Below are positions 44,853 through 53,558 of a stretch of DNA of 64,000 bases, in pieces. Below the pieces are notes generated by a model. That model was not told the origin of the DNA. It was given only the letters and a program-made list of their open reading frames with translations, and did no database searches. Position 1 is the first letter of the stretch; each line of letters begins with the position of its first letter. The stretch is taken from positions 124,001-188,000 of the forward strand of contig NZ_JAQMHV010000002.1 in assembly GCF_028307215.1 (NCBI RefSeq). Direction: 5' to 3'. Both the position numbers and the translations under genes were made by a program. This stretch comes from Falsirhodobacter sp. 20TX0035 (GTDB lineage Bacteria; Pseudomonadota; Alphaproteobacteria; Rhodobacterales; Rhodobacteraceae).

Positions 44853-45804
44853 CGCCACCGTGGAACGGCGGTTCGACGCCCGCCGCCTGCTGCATTCGCC
44901 CCTGGCCCTGCCGCTGATCGGACTGATCGTGGTGTCGGTCCTGATGGGCTTTGCCAGCGACAACTTCTTCTCCGTCTCCAACATCTTCAACGTGCTGCGG
45001 CAGGTGTCGATCGTGGCGATCCTCGCGGTGGGGATGACCTTCGTCATCCTGACGGGCGGGATCGACCTGTCGGTGGGCGCGGTCATGGCGCTGGCGGGAA
45101 CGATCGCCGCGGGCCTGATGGTCAACTTCGGCATGCCGGGCTGGGTCGGGCTGCTGGCGGGCCTGGGCGTCGGCGTCGTGCTGGGGGTCTTCAACGGCTT
45201 CCTGGTGGCGTGGGGCCGGATGCCCGCGATCATCGTGACGCTGGCCACCATGGGCATCGCCCGGGGCCTCGGCCTCATCTATTCCGGGGGCTACCCGATC
45301 TCGGGCATCCCGTCCTGGATCTCGTGGTTCGGGGTGGGGCGGATCGGGATCGTACCGGTGCCGGTGATCGCCATGGTCATCGTCTATGCGCTGGCCTGGG
45401 TCCTGCTGCAGCGCACGGCCTTTGGCCGCCACGTCTATGCCATCGGCGGCAACGAACTGGCGGCGAAGCTGTCGGGCGTGAAGACGCAGCGCGTGAAGCT
45501 GGCGGTCTATGCCATTTCCGGCGTGACCGCCGCCATCGCGGCGCTGATCCTGACGGGCCGCCTGATGTCGGGCCAGCCCAACGCCGGCGTGGGGTTCGAA
45601 CTGGACGCCATCGCGGCGGTGGTTCTGGGCGGCACCGCCATCGCCGGCGGGCGCGGCCTGATCCTTGGCACGCTGATCGGCGCGATCCTTCTGGGCATCC
45701 TGAACAACGGCCTGAACCTGATGGGCATCAACCCGTACATGCAGGACGTGATCAAGGGCCTCATCATCCTTCTGGCCATCTACATCGGGCGCGAGTGGCG
45801 CTGA
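44842..45804 (+). CDS. Sugar/polyol ABC importer, permease
   Basis: 320 residues, RbsC-type permease with eight to ten hydrophobic segments and family blocks [33 protein letters not shown] and [24 protein letters not shown] lies upstream of ATG 44842, within the end of the ATPase gene. Followed after 16 bp by ribitol dehydrogenase. Confidence 0.92.
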   Translation: MSHDATVERRFDARRLLHSPLALPLIGLIVVSVLMGFASDNFFSVSNIFNVLRQVSIVAILAVGMTFVILTGGIDLSVGAVMALAGTIAAGLMVNFGMPGWVGLLAGLGVGVVLGVFNGFLVAWGRMPAIIVTLATMGIARGLGLIYSGGYPISGIPSWISWFGVGRIGIVPVPVIAMVIVYALAWVLLQRTAFGRHVYAIGGNELAAKLSGVKTQRVKLAVYAISGVTAAIAALILTGRLMSGQPNAGVGFELDAIAAVVLGGTAIAGGRGLILGTLIGAILLGILNNGLNLMGINPYMQDVIKGLIILLAIYIGREWR

Positions 45805-45820
45805 GTTTCGGAGAACGAAC

Positions 45821-46552
45821 ATGTCTGAATCCCTGAACGGCAAGATCGCCGTCATCACCGGCGCGGCCTCGGGCATCGGTCTGGCCACCACGGAGATGCT
45901 GCTGAAGAACGGCGCGACGGTCGTGATGGTCGACTGGGACACCAAGGCCCTCGACGCGCTGAAGGATCGTCTGGGCAACCGCGCGATCCCACAGGTCACG
46001 AACCTGCTGGACGCCGACAGCTGCAACGCCATGGTGCCCGAGATCCTGTCGAAGGTGGACCACATCGACATCCTGTACTGCAACGCGGGCAGCTACATCG
46101 GCGGCGATCTGGTGGACACCACCCCCGCCGCCATCGACAAGATGCTGAACCTGAACATCAACGCGGTGATGAAGAACGTCCACGCCGTGATCCCCCACAT
46201 GATGGGGCGCAAGACCGGCGACATCATCGTCACATGCTCCATCGCGGGCCATTTCCCGGCCGAGTGGGAGCCGGTCTATTCCGCCTCCAAATGGGCGATG
46301 ACCAGCTTCGTGCAGGGGATGCGCCGCCAGATGATTCCGCACGGCGTGCGCGTGGCGCAGGTGTCGCCCGGCCCCGTCGTGTCCGCCCTGCTGGCCGACT
46401 GGCCCGAGGAGAACCTGCGCAAGGCCAAGGAGTCCGGCAGCCTGATGGACCCCGAGGAGGTGGCCGACGCCGTCGAATACATGCTGACGCGCAAGCGCAC
46501 GGTGACGGTCCGCGACCTGATCGTCATGCCCACCAACTTCGCGCGGATGTGA
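45821..46552 (+). CDS. rbtD: Ribitol 2-dehydrogenase (SDR)
   Basis: 243 residues. SDR motifs TGAASGIG (13-20), NAGSYIGG and YSASKWAM (catalytic Tyr/Lys). Beyond the fold, several stretches match Klebsiella ribitol dehydrogenase closely: NAGxYIGG, LNINA, WEPVYSASK, GVRVAQVSPGPVVSALLADWP, GSLMDPEEVA and VTVRDLIVMP. It oxidises ribitol to D-ribulose, the substrate of the adjoining kinase. ATG 45821 has GGAGAA 5 bases upstream. Three bases separate it from the kinase gene. Confidence 0.88.
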   Translation: MSESLNGKIAVITGAASGIGLATTEMLLKNGATVVMVDWDTKALDALKDRLGNRAIPQVTNLLDADSCNAMVPEILSKVDHIDILYCNAGSYIGGDLVDTTPAAIDKMLNLNINAVMKNVHAVIPHMMGRKTGDIIVTCSIAGHFPAEWEPVYSASKWAMTSFVQGMRRQMIPHGVRVAQVSPGPVVSALLADWPEENLRKAKESGSLMDPEEVADAVEYMLTRKRTVTVRDLIVMPTNFARM

Positions 46553-46555
46553 GCC

Positions 46556-48139
46556 GTGTTCATCGGCGTTGATGTCGGAACGGGGTCGGCCCGCGCGGGC
46601 GTGTTCGACGCGGCGGGCGTGCTGCTGGCCACGGCCAGGCACGATCTGCAGATGCATGTGGACGGCGCGCATGTCGAACAGTCCAGCGCGCAGGTCTGGG
46701 GGGCCGTCTGCGCCGCCGTCCGCGGGGCGATGGCGGGCCTTGATCCGGCGCAGGTGCAGGGCATCGGCTTCGACGCCACCTGTTCGCTGGTGGTCGAAGG
46801 CTTGCCCGTCGGCGATCCCGCCCACCCCGAGCGTGACATCATTGTTTGGATGGACCACCGCGCGCTGGACCAGACCGCCCGCATCAACGCGGGCGACCAC
46901 GCGGTGCTGCGCTATGTCGGTGGCCGCATCTCTCCCGAGATGCAGACGCCGAAGCTTTTGTGGCTGAAGGAGAACCGGCCTGAGGTCTATGCAAAGGCCG
47001 CGCAGTTCTTCGACCTGACGGATTTCCTGACCTGGAAGGCGTCGGGCGCGGTGGACCGGTCGTCCTGCACGGTGACGTGCAAGTGGACGTACCTGGCGCA
47101 TGAAGGTCGCTGGGACGCGGACTACTTCCGCGCCATCGGGCTGGGCGATCTGGCCGAGGACGGCTTCGCCCGCATCGGTCAAAGCGTAGTCCATCCCGGC
47201 ACCGTGCTTGGCCAAGGCCTGACGGCCGAGGCGGCAACCGCCATGGGCCTGCGCCCGGGCACCGCCGTGGCCGCGGGACTGATCGACGCCCATGCGGGCG
47301 GCGTCGGCACGGTGGCGGCGGGCGGGGATCCCACGGCCTGTCTCGGCTACGTGTTCGGCACCTCCTCCTGCACCATGACCACGACGACGGAGCCGACCTT
47401 CGTGCCCGGCGTGTGGGGGCCGTATTTCAGCGCGATGGTGCCCGGCATGTGGCTGAACGAAGGGGGGCAGTCCGCGGCCGGTGCGGCCATCGCGCAGTTG
47501 GTGGCGATGCATCCGGCCTCGGGCGCCGCCGGGGAACAGGCCCGCGCCGCCGGTCAGGGCCTTCCCGGCTGGCTTGCGGATCGGGCGCTGGCGCTCGCGG
47601 GTGACGCGTCGGACGCGGTGCGGCTGGCCGACGATCTGCATGTCGTTCCCGAATTCCTTGGCAACCGCGCGCCCTTCGCCGATCCGCACGCCCGCGCCAT
47701 CATCTCGGGCCTGGGGATGGAGCAGGGGGTTGACGCCCTTGTGTCCCTCTATGTCGCGGGGGTGTGCGGGCTGGGCTATGGCCTGCGCCAGATCCTTGAA
47801 ACGCAGGCCGCCCATGGCGCGCCGGTCGCGACCATCTCGGTGTCCGGCGGGGCGGGGGCGCATCCCTTGACGCGGCAGATCCTGGCGGACGCGACCGGCC
47901 TTCCGGTGGAGGTGACGGCCTGCCCGGAACCGGTGCTGCTGGGGTCGGCCATGCTGGGCGCGGTGGCAGCGGGGGCTTTCCCCGATCTGCACACCGCAAT
48001 GCCCGCGATGTCGCGCGTCGCCACCCGCTGCGAACCCGCCGGCGGGGCGACCAAGCGGATGCACGACGCCCGCTATCACGCCTTCCTGACCCTTCAGGCC
48101 ACCGCCCGCGACCTGCGCCTTGGCGCAACGGCCCCATGA
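46556..48139 (+). CDS. rbtK: FGGY-family D-ribulokinase
   Basis: 527 residues from GTG 46556. FGGY kinase: N-terminal FIGVDVGTGSARAGVFD phosphate-binding loop, VWMDHRA, TPKLLWLKEN, GLIDAHAGGVGT (catalytic Asp region) and GTSSCTM in the second domain. This GTSSC/DAHAGG pattern is that of the D-ribulokinase branch rather than xylulokinase or glycerol kinase. It phosphorylates D-ribulose made by the preceding dehydrogenase to D-ribulose 5-phosphate. Stop codon at 48137-48139, with the L-xylulose reductase gene 20 bp on. Confidence 0.85.
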   Translation: MFIGVDVGTGSARAGVFDAAGVLLATARHDLQMHVDGAHVEQSSAQVWGAVCAAVRGAMAGLDPAQVQGIGFDATCSLVVEGLPVGDPAHPERDIIVWMDHRALDQTARINAGDHAVLRYVGGRISPEMQTPKLLWLKENRPEVYAKAAQFFDLTDFLTWKASGAVDRSSCTVTCKWTYLAHEGRWDADYFRAIGLGDLAEDGFARIGQSVVHPGTVLGQGLTAEAATAMGLRPGTAVAAGLIDAHAGGVGTVAAGGDPTACLGYVFGTSSCTMTTTTEPTFVPGVWGPYFSAMVPGMWLNEGGQSAAGAAIAQLVAMHPASGAAGEQARAAGQGLPGWLADRALALAGDASDAVRLADDLHVVPEFLGNRAPFADPHARAIISGLGMEQGVDALVSLYVAGVCGLGYGLRQILETQAAHGAPVATISVSGGAGAHPLTRQILADATGLPVEVTACPEPVLLGSAMLGAVAAGAFPDLHTAMPAMSRVATRCEPAGGATKRMHDARYHAFLTLQATARDLRLGATAP

Positions 48140-48159
48140 CCCCCCATCCGGAGACCACC

Positions 48160-48885
48160 ATGCAATTTTCAGGAAAACGCGTCATCGTGACGGGCGCCGG
48201 CAAGGGCATCGGCCGGGCCTGCGCCCTTGCCATGGCCGCGCGGGGGGCGGAGGTGATCGCCCTGTCGCGCACCCAGTCCGATCTGGACCGCCTTGAGGGG
48301 GAGATCGGAAGCCGGTCGATCCGCGTCGACATGCAGGACCCCGCCGCGACCCGCGCCGCCATGGCCGAGGCCGGAACCGCCGACTTCCTGATCAACAGCG
48401 CCGGCATCAACGTGCTGGAACACAGTCTGGACATGACGGAAGCGGGATATGAGGCGGTGCTGGGCGTCAACCTGCGCGCGGCGCTGATCACCTGTCAGGA
48501 GTTCGGGCGCATGCGCGTCCGGGCGGGCGGGGGCGGGACCATCGTCAACATCACCTCCATCGCCGGGCATCGCGGCTTCGGCGATCACCTGTGCTATGCG
48601 GCGTCCAAGGCCGGGCTTGAAGGTGCCAGCCGCGTGCTGGCCAAGGAGTTCGGCGCCCACGGGATCCGCGTGAACTGCGTGGCCCCGACCATCACCCTGA
48701 CGGAACTCGCCGCCGAGGCGTGGAGCGATCCCGTAAAGTCGGAACCGATGATGGTCCGCCACCCCCTGAACCGCTTTGCCGAGGCCGAGGAGGTCGCGGC
48801 CAGCATCGCGATGCTGCTGTCGGACGACGCGAAGATGCTGACGGGCGCGGTGCTGCCGGTGGATGGCGGCTTCCTCGCCGTCTGA
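48160..48885 (+). CDS. L-xylulose reductase-like SDR
   Basis: 241 residues from ATG 48160, which has GGAG 6 bases upstream; ATG 48136 overlapping the kinase stop lacks one. TGAGKGIGR (10-18), SRTQSDLDRL (NADP-type Arg after beta-2), YAASKAG. The C-terminal stretch AEAWSDPVKSEPMM, PLNRFAEAEEV and LPVDGGF parallels mammalian dicarbonyl/L-xylulose reductase. It would reduce L-xylulose to xylitol with NADPH, which the dehydrogenase at 40217 converts to D-xylulose, giving a route for L-arabitol/L-xylulose. Followed by a terminator hairpin. Confidence 0.83.
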   Translation: MQFSGKRVIVTGAGKGIGRACALAMAARGAEVIALSRTQSDLDRLEGEIGSRSIRVDMQDPAATRAAMAEAGTADFLINSAGINVLEHSLDMTEAGYEAVLGVNLRAALITCQEFGRMRVRAGGGGTIVNITSIAGHRGFGDHLCYAASKAGLEGASRVLAKEFGAHGIRVNCVAPTITLTELAAEAWSDPVKSEPMMVRHPLNRFAEAEEVAASIAMLLSDDAKMLTGAVLPVDGGFLAV

Positions 48886-48895
48886 CCCGTTTTGA

Positions 48896-48914
48896 GCCGC
48901 CCCGAACGGGCGGC
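48896..48914 (+). terminator. Terminator of the pentitol operon
   Basis: GCCGCCC (48896-48902), loop CGAAC, GGGCGGC (48908-48914), followed by CCTTTC. It lies between the convergent L-xylulose reductase and GntR genes. Confidence 0.55.
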
Positions 48915-48918
48915 CCTT

Positions 48919-49794
48919 TCAGTCGATCAACTCCACCTTCTGATGCCCGGCCTCGCGGATGTGGGTGTAGAGAAGCGTGGCCGCGGCCTGCATGTCATGC
49001 GCCTCGATCAGGTCGAGGATCTGGAGATGTTCCCGGCTTTGCTGGGGCAGGCGCGTGCGGTCGTTCGTGATGTGATATTCCAGCAGCCGCCGGATGCGGT
49101 TGATGCGTCGCACGGCGTCCAGGAAGAAGACGTTGTTGGCGCATTGCATCAGCATCTCGTGAAACTCTATGTTGGTGCTGAAGATGACGGACCGGTTCTC
49201 GTGCTCGAAATGCTCCAGCAGGGACATCTGGTGCTGGCGGGCCTGCGCGAAGGCGTCCGGGTCGATGCGGAAGCTGGGCAGCAGCAGGGCCTGCATCTCG
49301 ATCGCGGCGCGGAACTGGTAGGCCTCGTTGTAGGCCTTGCGCGAGGTCAGCGTTTCGCGGAACTGCCAGCCGTTGCCGGGCAGGCGGTCGATCCACCCTT
49401 CCTCGGCGATGCGGTGCAGCACGCGCAGCAGGTGGCTGCGCGGCGCGCCGTACAGCCGCATCAGCTCGTTCTCGCTCAGCCGATCGGACAGGCGGCCGGC
49501 CAGACGGTCCTCGGCGATCTGGAAATACAACGCATCCTCGCCCACCGCCTCCTCTTCCTCCGGCACGGGGATGGAGGCGCCGTCGACGGCCAGAAAATGG
49601 CCGCGATTGGCTTCGTTGCGGACAATCCCTTGTTCGGTCAGGGTCTTCAGCGCACTGACCACGGGCGCGCGCGACACGCGGAACGCGTCGGCCAGCGCCT
49701 GCGCAGGCAGGTGCTGGCCGGATTTCAGGTCATTGGCGCGAACATGGTCCAGAATGCGTGCGACGATCTGGGGGGCCAGGCTGCTTCGCGCCAT
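48919..49794 (-). CDS. GntR-family regulator with two winged-helix domains and FCD domain
   Basis: 291 residues from ATG 49794 (AAGGAGA upstream). First GntR winged helix at 6-70 (LPAQALADAFRVSRAPVVSAL, EANRGHFLAV wing). Residues 88-148 form a second, divergent copy of the same layout (ALYFQIAEDRLAGRLSDRLSENEL, GAPRSHLLRVLHRIAEEGWI, GNGWQFRETL wing). The FCD-type helical domain covers about 155-290 (FHEMLMQCANN, REHLQILDLIEAHD). Standard FCD regulators have about 230 residues and one winged helix. It is the last gene of tctCBA-gntR, 22 bp after tctA, and probably controls that operon. Confidence 0.85.
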   Translation of the reverse strand: MARSSLAPQIVARILDHVRANDLKSGQHLPAQALADAFRVSRAPVVSALKTLTEQGIVRNEANRGHFLAVDGASIPVPEEEEAVGEDALYFQIAEDRLAGRLSDRLSENELMRLYGAPRSHLLRVLHRIAEEGWIDRLPGNGWQFRETLTSRKAYNEAYQFRAAIEMQALLLPSFRIDPDAFAQARQHQMSLLEHFEHENRSVIFSTNIEFHEMLMQCANNVFFLDAVRRINRIRRLLEYHITNDRTRLPQQSREHLQILDLIEAHDMQAAATLLYTHIREAGHQKVELID

Positions 49795-49816
49795 GATGTG
49801 TCTCCTTTTTGCGCCC

Positions 49817-51316
49817 TCAATCCTCGTCCTGGCGGAATTTTGCAAGGCTGCGGAACAGGAAGGGGGCCACGAGCGCCACGATCGCGATGGTAATCATGAT
49901 CGCCGATCCCGGATGCTGGAACAGGACCATCGGGTCGCCCAGGCTCATCTGCAGGGCGCGGCGCAGCTGGCTGTCGGCCATTGGCCCCAGGATCAGGCCT
50001 ACGACGACCGGCGCGATGGGATAGTCGTAGCGCCGCATCAGGAAGCCGAGGACGCCGAAGGCCACCAGCAGCAGCAGTTCCACCACCGACGGGTTTGCCG
50101 CGATCGTGCCCATGGTCGCGAAGACCAGGATGCCCGCGTAAAGCCAGGGCAGCGGGATCTTCAGCAGCCGCACCCACAGGCCCACCAGCGGCAGGTTCAG
50201 CACCAGCAGCATGACGTTCGCGATGAAGAGCGAGGCGACCAGACCCCAGACCAGCGCCGGATGCTGCACGAACAGCAGCGGGCCCGGTTGCAGGTTGTAC
50301 TGCTGGAAGCCCGCCAGCATCACCGCCGCCGTGGCCGAGGTGGGCAGGCCCAGCGTCAGCAGCGGCACCAGCGTTCCGGCGGCCGAGGCGTTGTTCGCGG
50401 CCTCCGGCCCCGCCACGCCCTCGATGGCGCCCTTGCCGAACTCCTCGGGCTTGCGGGCCAGCTTGCGTTCCATGGTGTAGCTGAGGAAGGTCGGGATCTC
50501 GGCCCCGCCGGCGGGCAGGGCGCCGATGGGAAAGCCCACCGCCGTGCCGCGCAGCCACGGGCGCCAGGACCGCGACCAGTCCTCCTTGGACATCCAGATG
50601 GAGCCCTTGATCGCCATGGGCTTTTCCGCGCCGTAAAGGTGGCGGGACACGACGTGCAGCGCCTCGCCGATGGCAAACAGGCCGACGGCCAGGGTCGTGA
50701 CCTCAATCCCGTCGAAGAGGTTGGGGACGCCGAAGGCCAGACGCGTCTGCCCCGTCAGCTGGTCGATCCCCACGAGGCCCAGCCACAAGCCGAGCGCCAG
50801 GCTGGTCAGACCGCGCAGGGGGGAGCTGCCGAACGTGGCCGAGACGGTCACGAAAGCGATCAGCATCAGGCCGAAATAATCCCACGGGCCGAACTTCACC
50901 GCGACCTTCACCAGAAGGGGCGCAAAGAACGCAAGGCCCAGCGTGGCGATCAGCGCCGCCACGAAGGAACCGATGGCGGCGGTGGCCAGCGCCGGGCCGC
51001 CGCGCCCCTGACGGGCCATGCGGTTGCCTTCCAGCGCGGTGACGACCGAGGCGCTTTCGCCCGGCGTGTTCAGCAGGATAGCGGTGGTCGAACCGCCATA
51101 CATCCCGCCGTAATAGATGCCCGCGAACATGATGAGCGAGCCGCCCGGATCCAGCTTGAACGTGACGGGCAGCAGAAGCGCCACCGTCAGGGCGGGCCCG
51201 ATGCCGGGCAGTACGCCCACCGCCGTGCCCAGAAGCACCCCGATGGCGGCAAAGACAAGGTTCATCGGCTCCAGCGCGGTCGCGAACCCGCCGGCCAGAT
51301 ACATCAGCGATTCCAT
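49817..51316 (-). CDS. tctA: Tripartite tricarboxylate transporter, large membrane subunit
   Basis: 499 residues, normal TctA length, about eleven to twelve hydrophobic segments. The family signature [20 protein letters not shown] is near residue 40, with the second Gly-rich repeat [19 protein letters not shown] further on (the inverted duplication typical of TctA). Sodium- or proton-driven uptake of a carboxylate delivered by TctC; exact substrate unknown. It follows tctB by 7 bp. Confidence 0.92.
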   Translation of the reverse strand: MESLMYLAGGFATALEPMNLVFAAIGVLLGTAVGVLPGIGPALTVALLLPVTFKLDPGGSLIMFAGIYYGGMYGGSTTAILLNTPGESASVVTALEGNRMARQGRGGPALATAAIGSFVAALIATLGLAFFAPLLVKVAVKFGPWDYFGLMLIAFVTVSATFGSSPLRGLTSLALGLWLGLVGIDQLTGQTRLAFGVPNLFDGIEVTTLAVGLFAIGEALHVVSRHLYGAEKPMAIKGSIWMSKEDWSRSWRPWLRGTAVGFPIGALPAGGAEIPTFLSYTMERKLARKPEEFGKGAIEGVAGPEAANNASAAGTLVPLLTLGLPTSATAAVMLAGFQQYNLQPGPLLFVQHPALVWGLVASLFIANVMLLVLNLPLVGLWVRLLKIPLPWLYAGILVFATMGTIAANPSVVELLLLVAFGVLGFLMRRYDYPIAPVVVGLILGPMADSQLRRALQMSLGDPMVLFQHPGSAIMITIAIVALVAPFLFRSLAKFRQDED

Positions 51317-51323
51317 GGCGACC

Positions 51324-51794
51324 TCAGAGAAGGCGTTCGAGCGGTCCCATGGGGAGCGCGAGCGTCAGGAGCTTGTTGAAGAGGAAGAAGATGCCGAGCG
51401 CGAGCACGAAGCCCAGCAGCACATCGGCGATGATGGCCTTGCGACCAAAGGCGCGCGCCGTAAAGGCGAACAGAAGCGTGGACCCCAGGATGAAGCCGCC
51501 GCCCAGCCAGATCGACAGCACGAGGCTGGTCAGCGCAAGGGCGACCCAGGCGAAGGCGCTCCAGTCGGCCTGCTCCGCCTCCAGCCCCGGGCGGAAGGCG
51601 GCGATCAGGTGGCCGACGCCCAGAACCGCGAAGAAGGCCGCGACGAAATAGGAGGCCGCGTCCGCACCCATGCCGTAGCCCGCGCGGATGTTCATGCCGC
51701 GGGCGTCGTTGAAGGTGATGGCGGCGATGGCGAACAGGGCGATGCCGATGATGACGGTCGGCCGGTGCAGGCCGGTTTTGGTTGGCTGAAGCAT
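51324..51794 (-). CDS. tctB: Tripartite tricarboxylate transporter, small membrane subunit
   Basis: 156 residues with four hydrophobic segments (for example [52 protein letters not shown] region), as usual for TctB. Located between tctC and tctA. It pairs with TctA in the inner membrane; its sequence is poorly conserved and the call rests mainly on length, topology and position. Confidence 0.88.
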   Translation of the reverse strand: MLQPTKTGLHRPTVIIGIALFAIAAITFNDARGMNIRAGYGMGADAASYFVAAFFAVLGVGHLIAAFRPGLEAEQADWSAFAWVALALTSLVLSIWLGGGFILGSTLLFAFTARAFGRKAIIADVLLGFVLALGIFFLFNKLLTLALPMGPLERLL

Positions 51795-51812
51795 GGCTGT
51801 TTCCCGAGGAAG

Positions 51813-51840
51813 GTCAGGCGCGGCCGGAGCCCCGCCCGAC
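51813..51840 (-). repeat. Intercistronic hairpin tctC-tctB
   Basis: Arms GTCAGGCG (51813-51820) and CGCCCGAC (51833-51840) pair with one wobble, loop 12, within the 51-bp gap between tctC and tctB. Similar in place to the hairpins after chvE and the pentitol binding-protein gene. Confidence 0.4.
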
Positions 51841-51845
51841 AGGCA

Positions 51846-52808
51846 TCACTTTGCGAGGCCGATCGACGTCAGGACCTCGTGCACGCGGTCCGTCTCAGAC
51901 GCGATAAAGGTCGTGAACTCGTCCGACGGGGCGTAGTAGTCGGACCAGCCGCGGGCCGTCAGGATCTCCTGCCACTTGTCAGACTTGACGGTCTTTTCGA
52001 CGGCATCGCTCAGCGTGGCCTTGTCGGCGTCGCTGATGTCGGGACCGGCGAAGATGCCGCGCCAGTTCACCAATTCGATGTCCAGTCCCTGCGCCTTCAG
52101 GGGCTGGGCGTCGATCCCTTCGATCGGTTCGGGGTAGGAGATGGCAAGCGCGCGCAGGTCGCCCGATTCGATCTGACCCTGCCATTCGCCATAGCCCGAG
52201 ATCCCGGCCGACACCTGACCGCCCAGCATGGCCGCCAGCGATTCGCCGCCGCCGGAATAGGCGACGTAGTTGACCTTGGACGGATCCGCCCCGGCCGCTT
52301 CGGTGATCAGGGCGGCCAGAATGTGGTCCGCACCGCCGGCCGAACCGCCGGCCCAGACGGTCCGCGACACGTCGGCCTTAATGGCCTTCACGAGGTCGTC
52401 CATCGTCTGGAAGGGCGAGGAGGCGGGCACGGCGATGACCAGCGGGTCGCCCGTCAGGCGCGCGATCGGCGTGACGTTGGTCAGGTCGTACGGCGCGCCG
52501 TTGGTGATGATGGCGCCGACCATGGTGATCCCGCCCACCAGCATCTGGTCGGACGAGCCCTTGGCGCTTTGCACGAATTGCGCAAGACCGACCGTGCCAC
52601 CGGCGCCCGGCACGTTCAGGACCTGGACGCTGCGGGCGTTGCCCGTTTCCATCATCGCTTCCTGAAGCGAGCGTGCGGCCGAGTCCCAGCCCCCGCCGGC
52701 GCCCGCAGGTGCCACGATGGACAGTTCAAGGTCCTGTGCGGCCAGCGGGCTGGCCACGACCAGTGCGGCCAGGCAGGCGGCACCCAGTCTGGATGTGAAA
52801 AACGACAT
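51846..52808 (-). CDS. tctC: Tripartite tricarboxylate transporter, periplasmic binding protein
   Basis: 320 residues from ATG 52808 (GGGGAGGAAG upstream), signal peptide MSFFTSRLGAACLAALVVASPLAAQ. Bug/TctC family: LSIVAPAGAGGGWDSAARSLQ, NVPGAGGTVGLAQFVQSAKG and GGSAGGADHILAALI. Binds a carboxylate (citrate, tricarballylate, nicotinate, terephthalate-type ligands are known for the family); no more precise call is possible. First gene of tctCBA-gntR; a TTGCA-N5-TGCAA dyad lies 44 bp upstream. Confidence 0.9.
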   Translation of the reverse strand: MSFFTSRLGAACLAALVVASPLAAQDLELSIVAPAGAGGGWDSAARSLQEAMMETGNARSVQVLNVPGAGGTVGLAQFVQSAKGSSDQMLVGGITMVGAIITNGAPYDLTNVTPIARLTGDPLVIAVPASSPFQTMDDLVKAIKADVSRTVWAGGSAGGADHILAALITEAAGADPSKVNYVAYSGGGESLAAMLGGQVSAGISGYGEWQGQIESGDLRALAISYPEPIEGIDAQPLKAQGLDIELVNWRGIFAGPDISDADKATLSDAVEKTVKSDKWQEILTARGWSDYYAPSDEFTTFIASETDRVHEVLTSIGLAK

Positions 52809-52851
52809 GACTTCCTCCCCTACGCACCCTTGCATCAGGCGCATATCCGTA

Positions 52852-52866
52852 TTGCACGAAATGCAA
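52852..52866. promoter_or_regulatory. Candidate operator of the tct operon
   Basis: TTGCA (52852-52856), CGAAA, TGCAA (52862-52866): a 15-bp perfect dyad 44 bp upstream of the tctC start. On the minus strand a TTGCGT/CAATAC pair 17 bp apart would straddle it. Likely target for the GntR product encoded at the end of the operon. Confidence 0.4.
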
Positions 52867-52969
52867 GTGAAACGCAATGTGATTGTGGCGGTGTCGGACG
52901 CCAAAAGGATCGCGTCCCCACCCTTGCCCCCGGGCACGGGATGGACCACTTAACCCGTGGAGGACATTC

Positions 52970-53455
52970 ATGGGTTACATTGTTGCGGCGGCCATTCTTG
53001 CGCTTCTGGTGATCGGCTTCACGCGCAAGACGGTTCTGGTGATGGCGGTTCTGGTGGCACTGGTCTTTGCCAGCGTCGGCATCTATCTGGCGTTGGAATC
53101 GCGGCGCGAGCATCGGATCGAGCGGTTGATGGACGGTCTGGTCATGACCGTGGCCTATGATCCGAGTTGCGATCTGGGCAAGCCTGTGCGGATCGCCCTG
53201 CGCAACGACACCGGCCGCAGGGTGGAGGCGGTGACCTTTGACATCGCCGCCTATCGCGCCGGGCACAGCATCCCGCTCTATCGCACGCGCGGCTATGTCT
53301 CGGACCGGATTCTTGACCCGGATGGCGGGTGGGAGGAGTGCTGGCCCATGCCCGACGCCATCCGTGGCACGGACACCAGCGGTTTTGCCGAAAACCCGCC
53401 GGAAACCCTGCGGTGGGAGGTGGAGAACCGGACGGGCACCTTCGCCCCGCGCTGA
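52970..53455 (+). CDS. Small membrane protein of unknown function
   Basis: 161 residues. GGAGG is 6 bases before ATG 52970. Two hydrophobic helices (about 3-17 and 20-41) are followed by a soluble domain with MTVAYDPSCDLGKPVRIALRNDTGRRVEAVTFDI, an immunoglobulin-like beta-sandwich pattern ending in a Trp/Cys segment (GGWEECWPMP). I do not recognise the family. The domain probably faces the periplasm. Divergent from tctC; the next gene is a secreted GH5-RTX protein 103 bp on. No functional link is evident. Confidence 0.7.
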   Translation: MGYIVAAAILALLVIGFTRKTVLVMAVLVALVFASVGIYLALESRREHRIERLMDGLVMTVAYDPSCDLGKPVRIALRNDTGRRVEAVTFDIAAYRAGHSIPLYRTRGYVSDRILDPDGGWEECWPMPDAIRGTDTSGFAENPPETLRWEVENRTGTFAPR

Positions 53456-53558
53456 TCCGGGCTTTTCGGCAAAGGCGCGCCGAGGCGTAGGAAAACCGCG
53501 CGACATCCTGTCCGCCGCGCTATGCTTCCCCCCGACAACGCCAACAGGAGTGCGGTTC

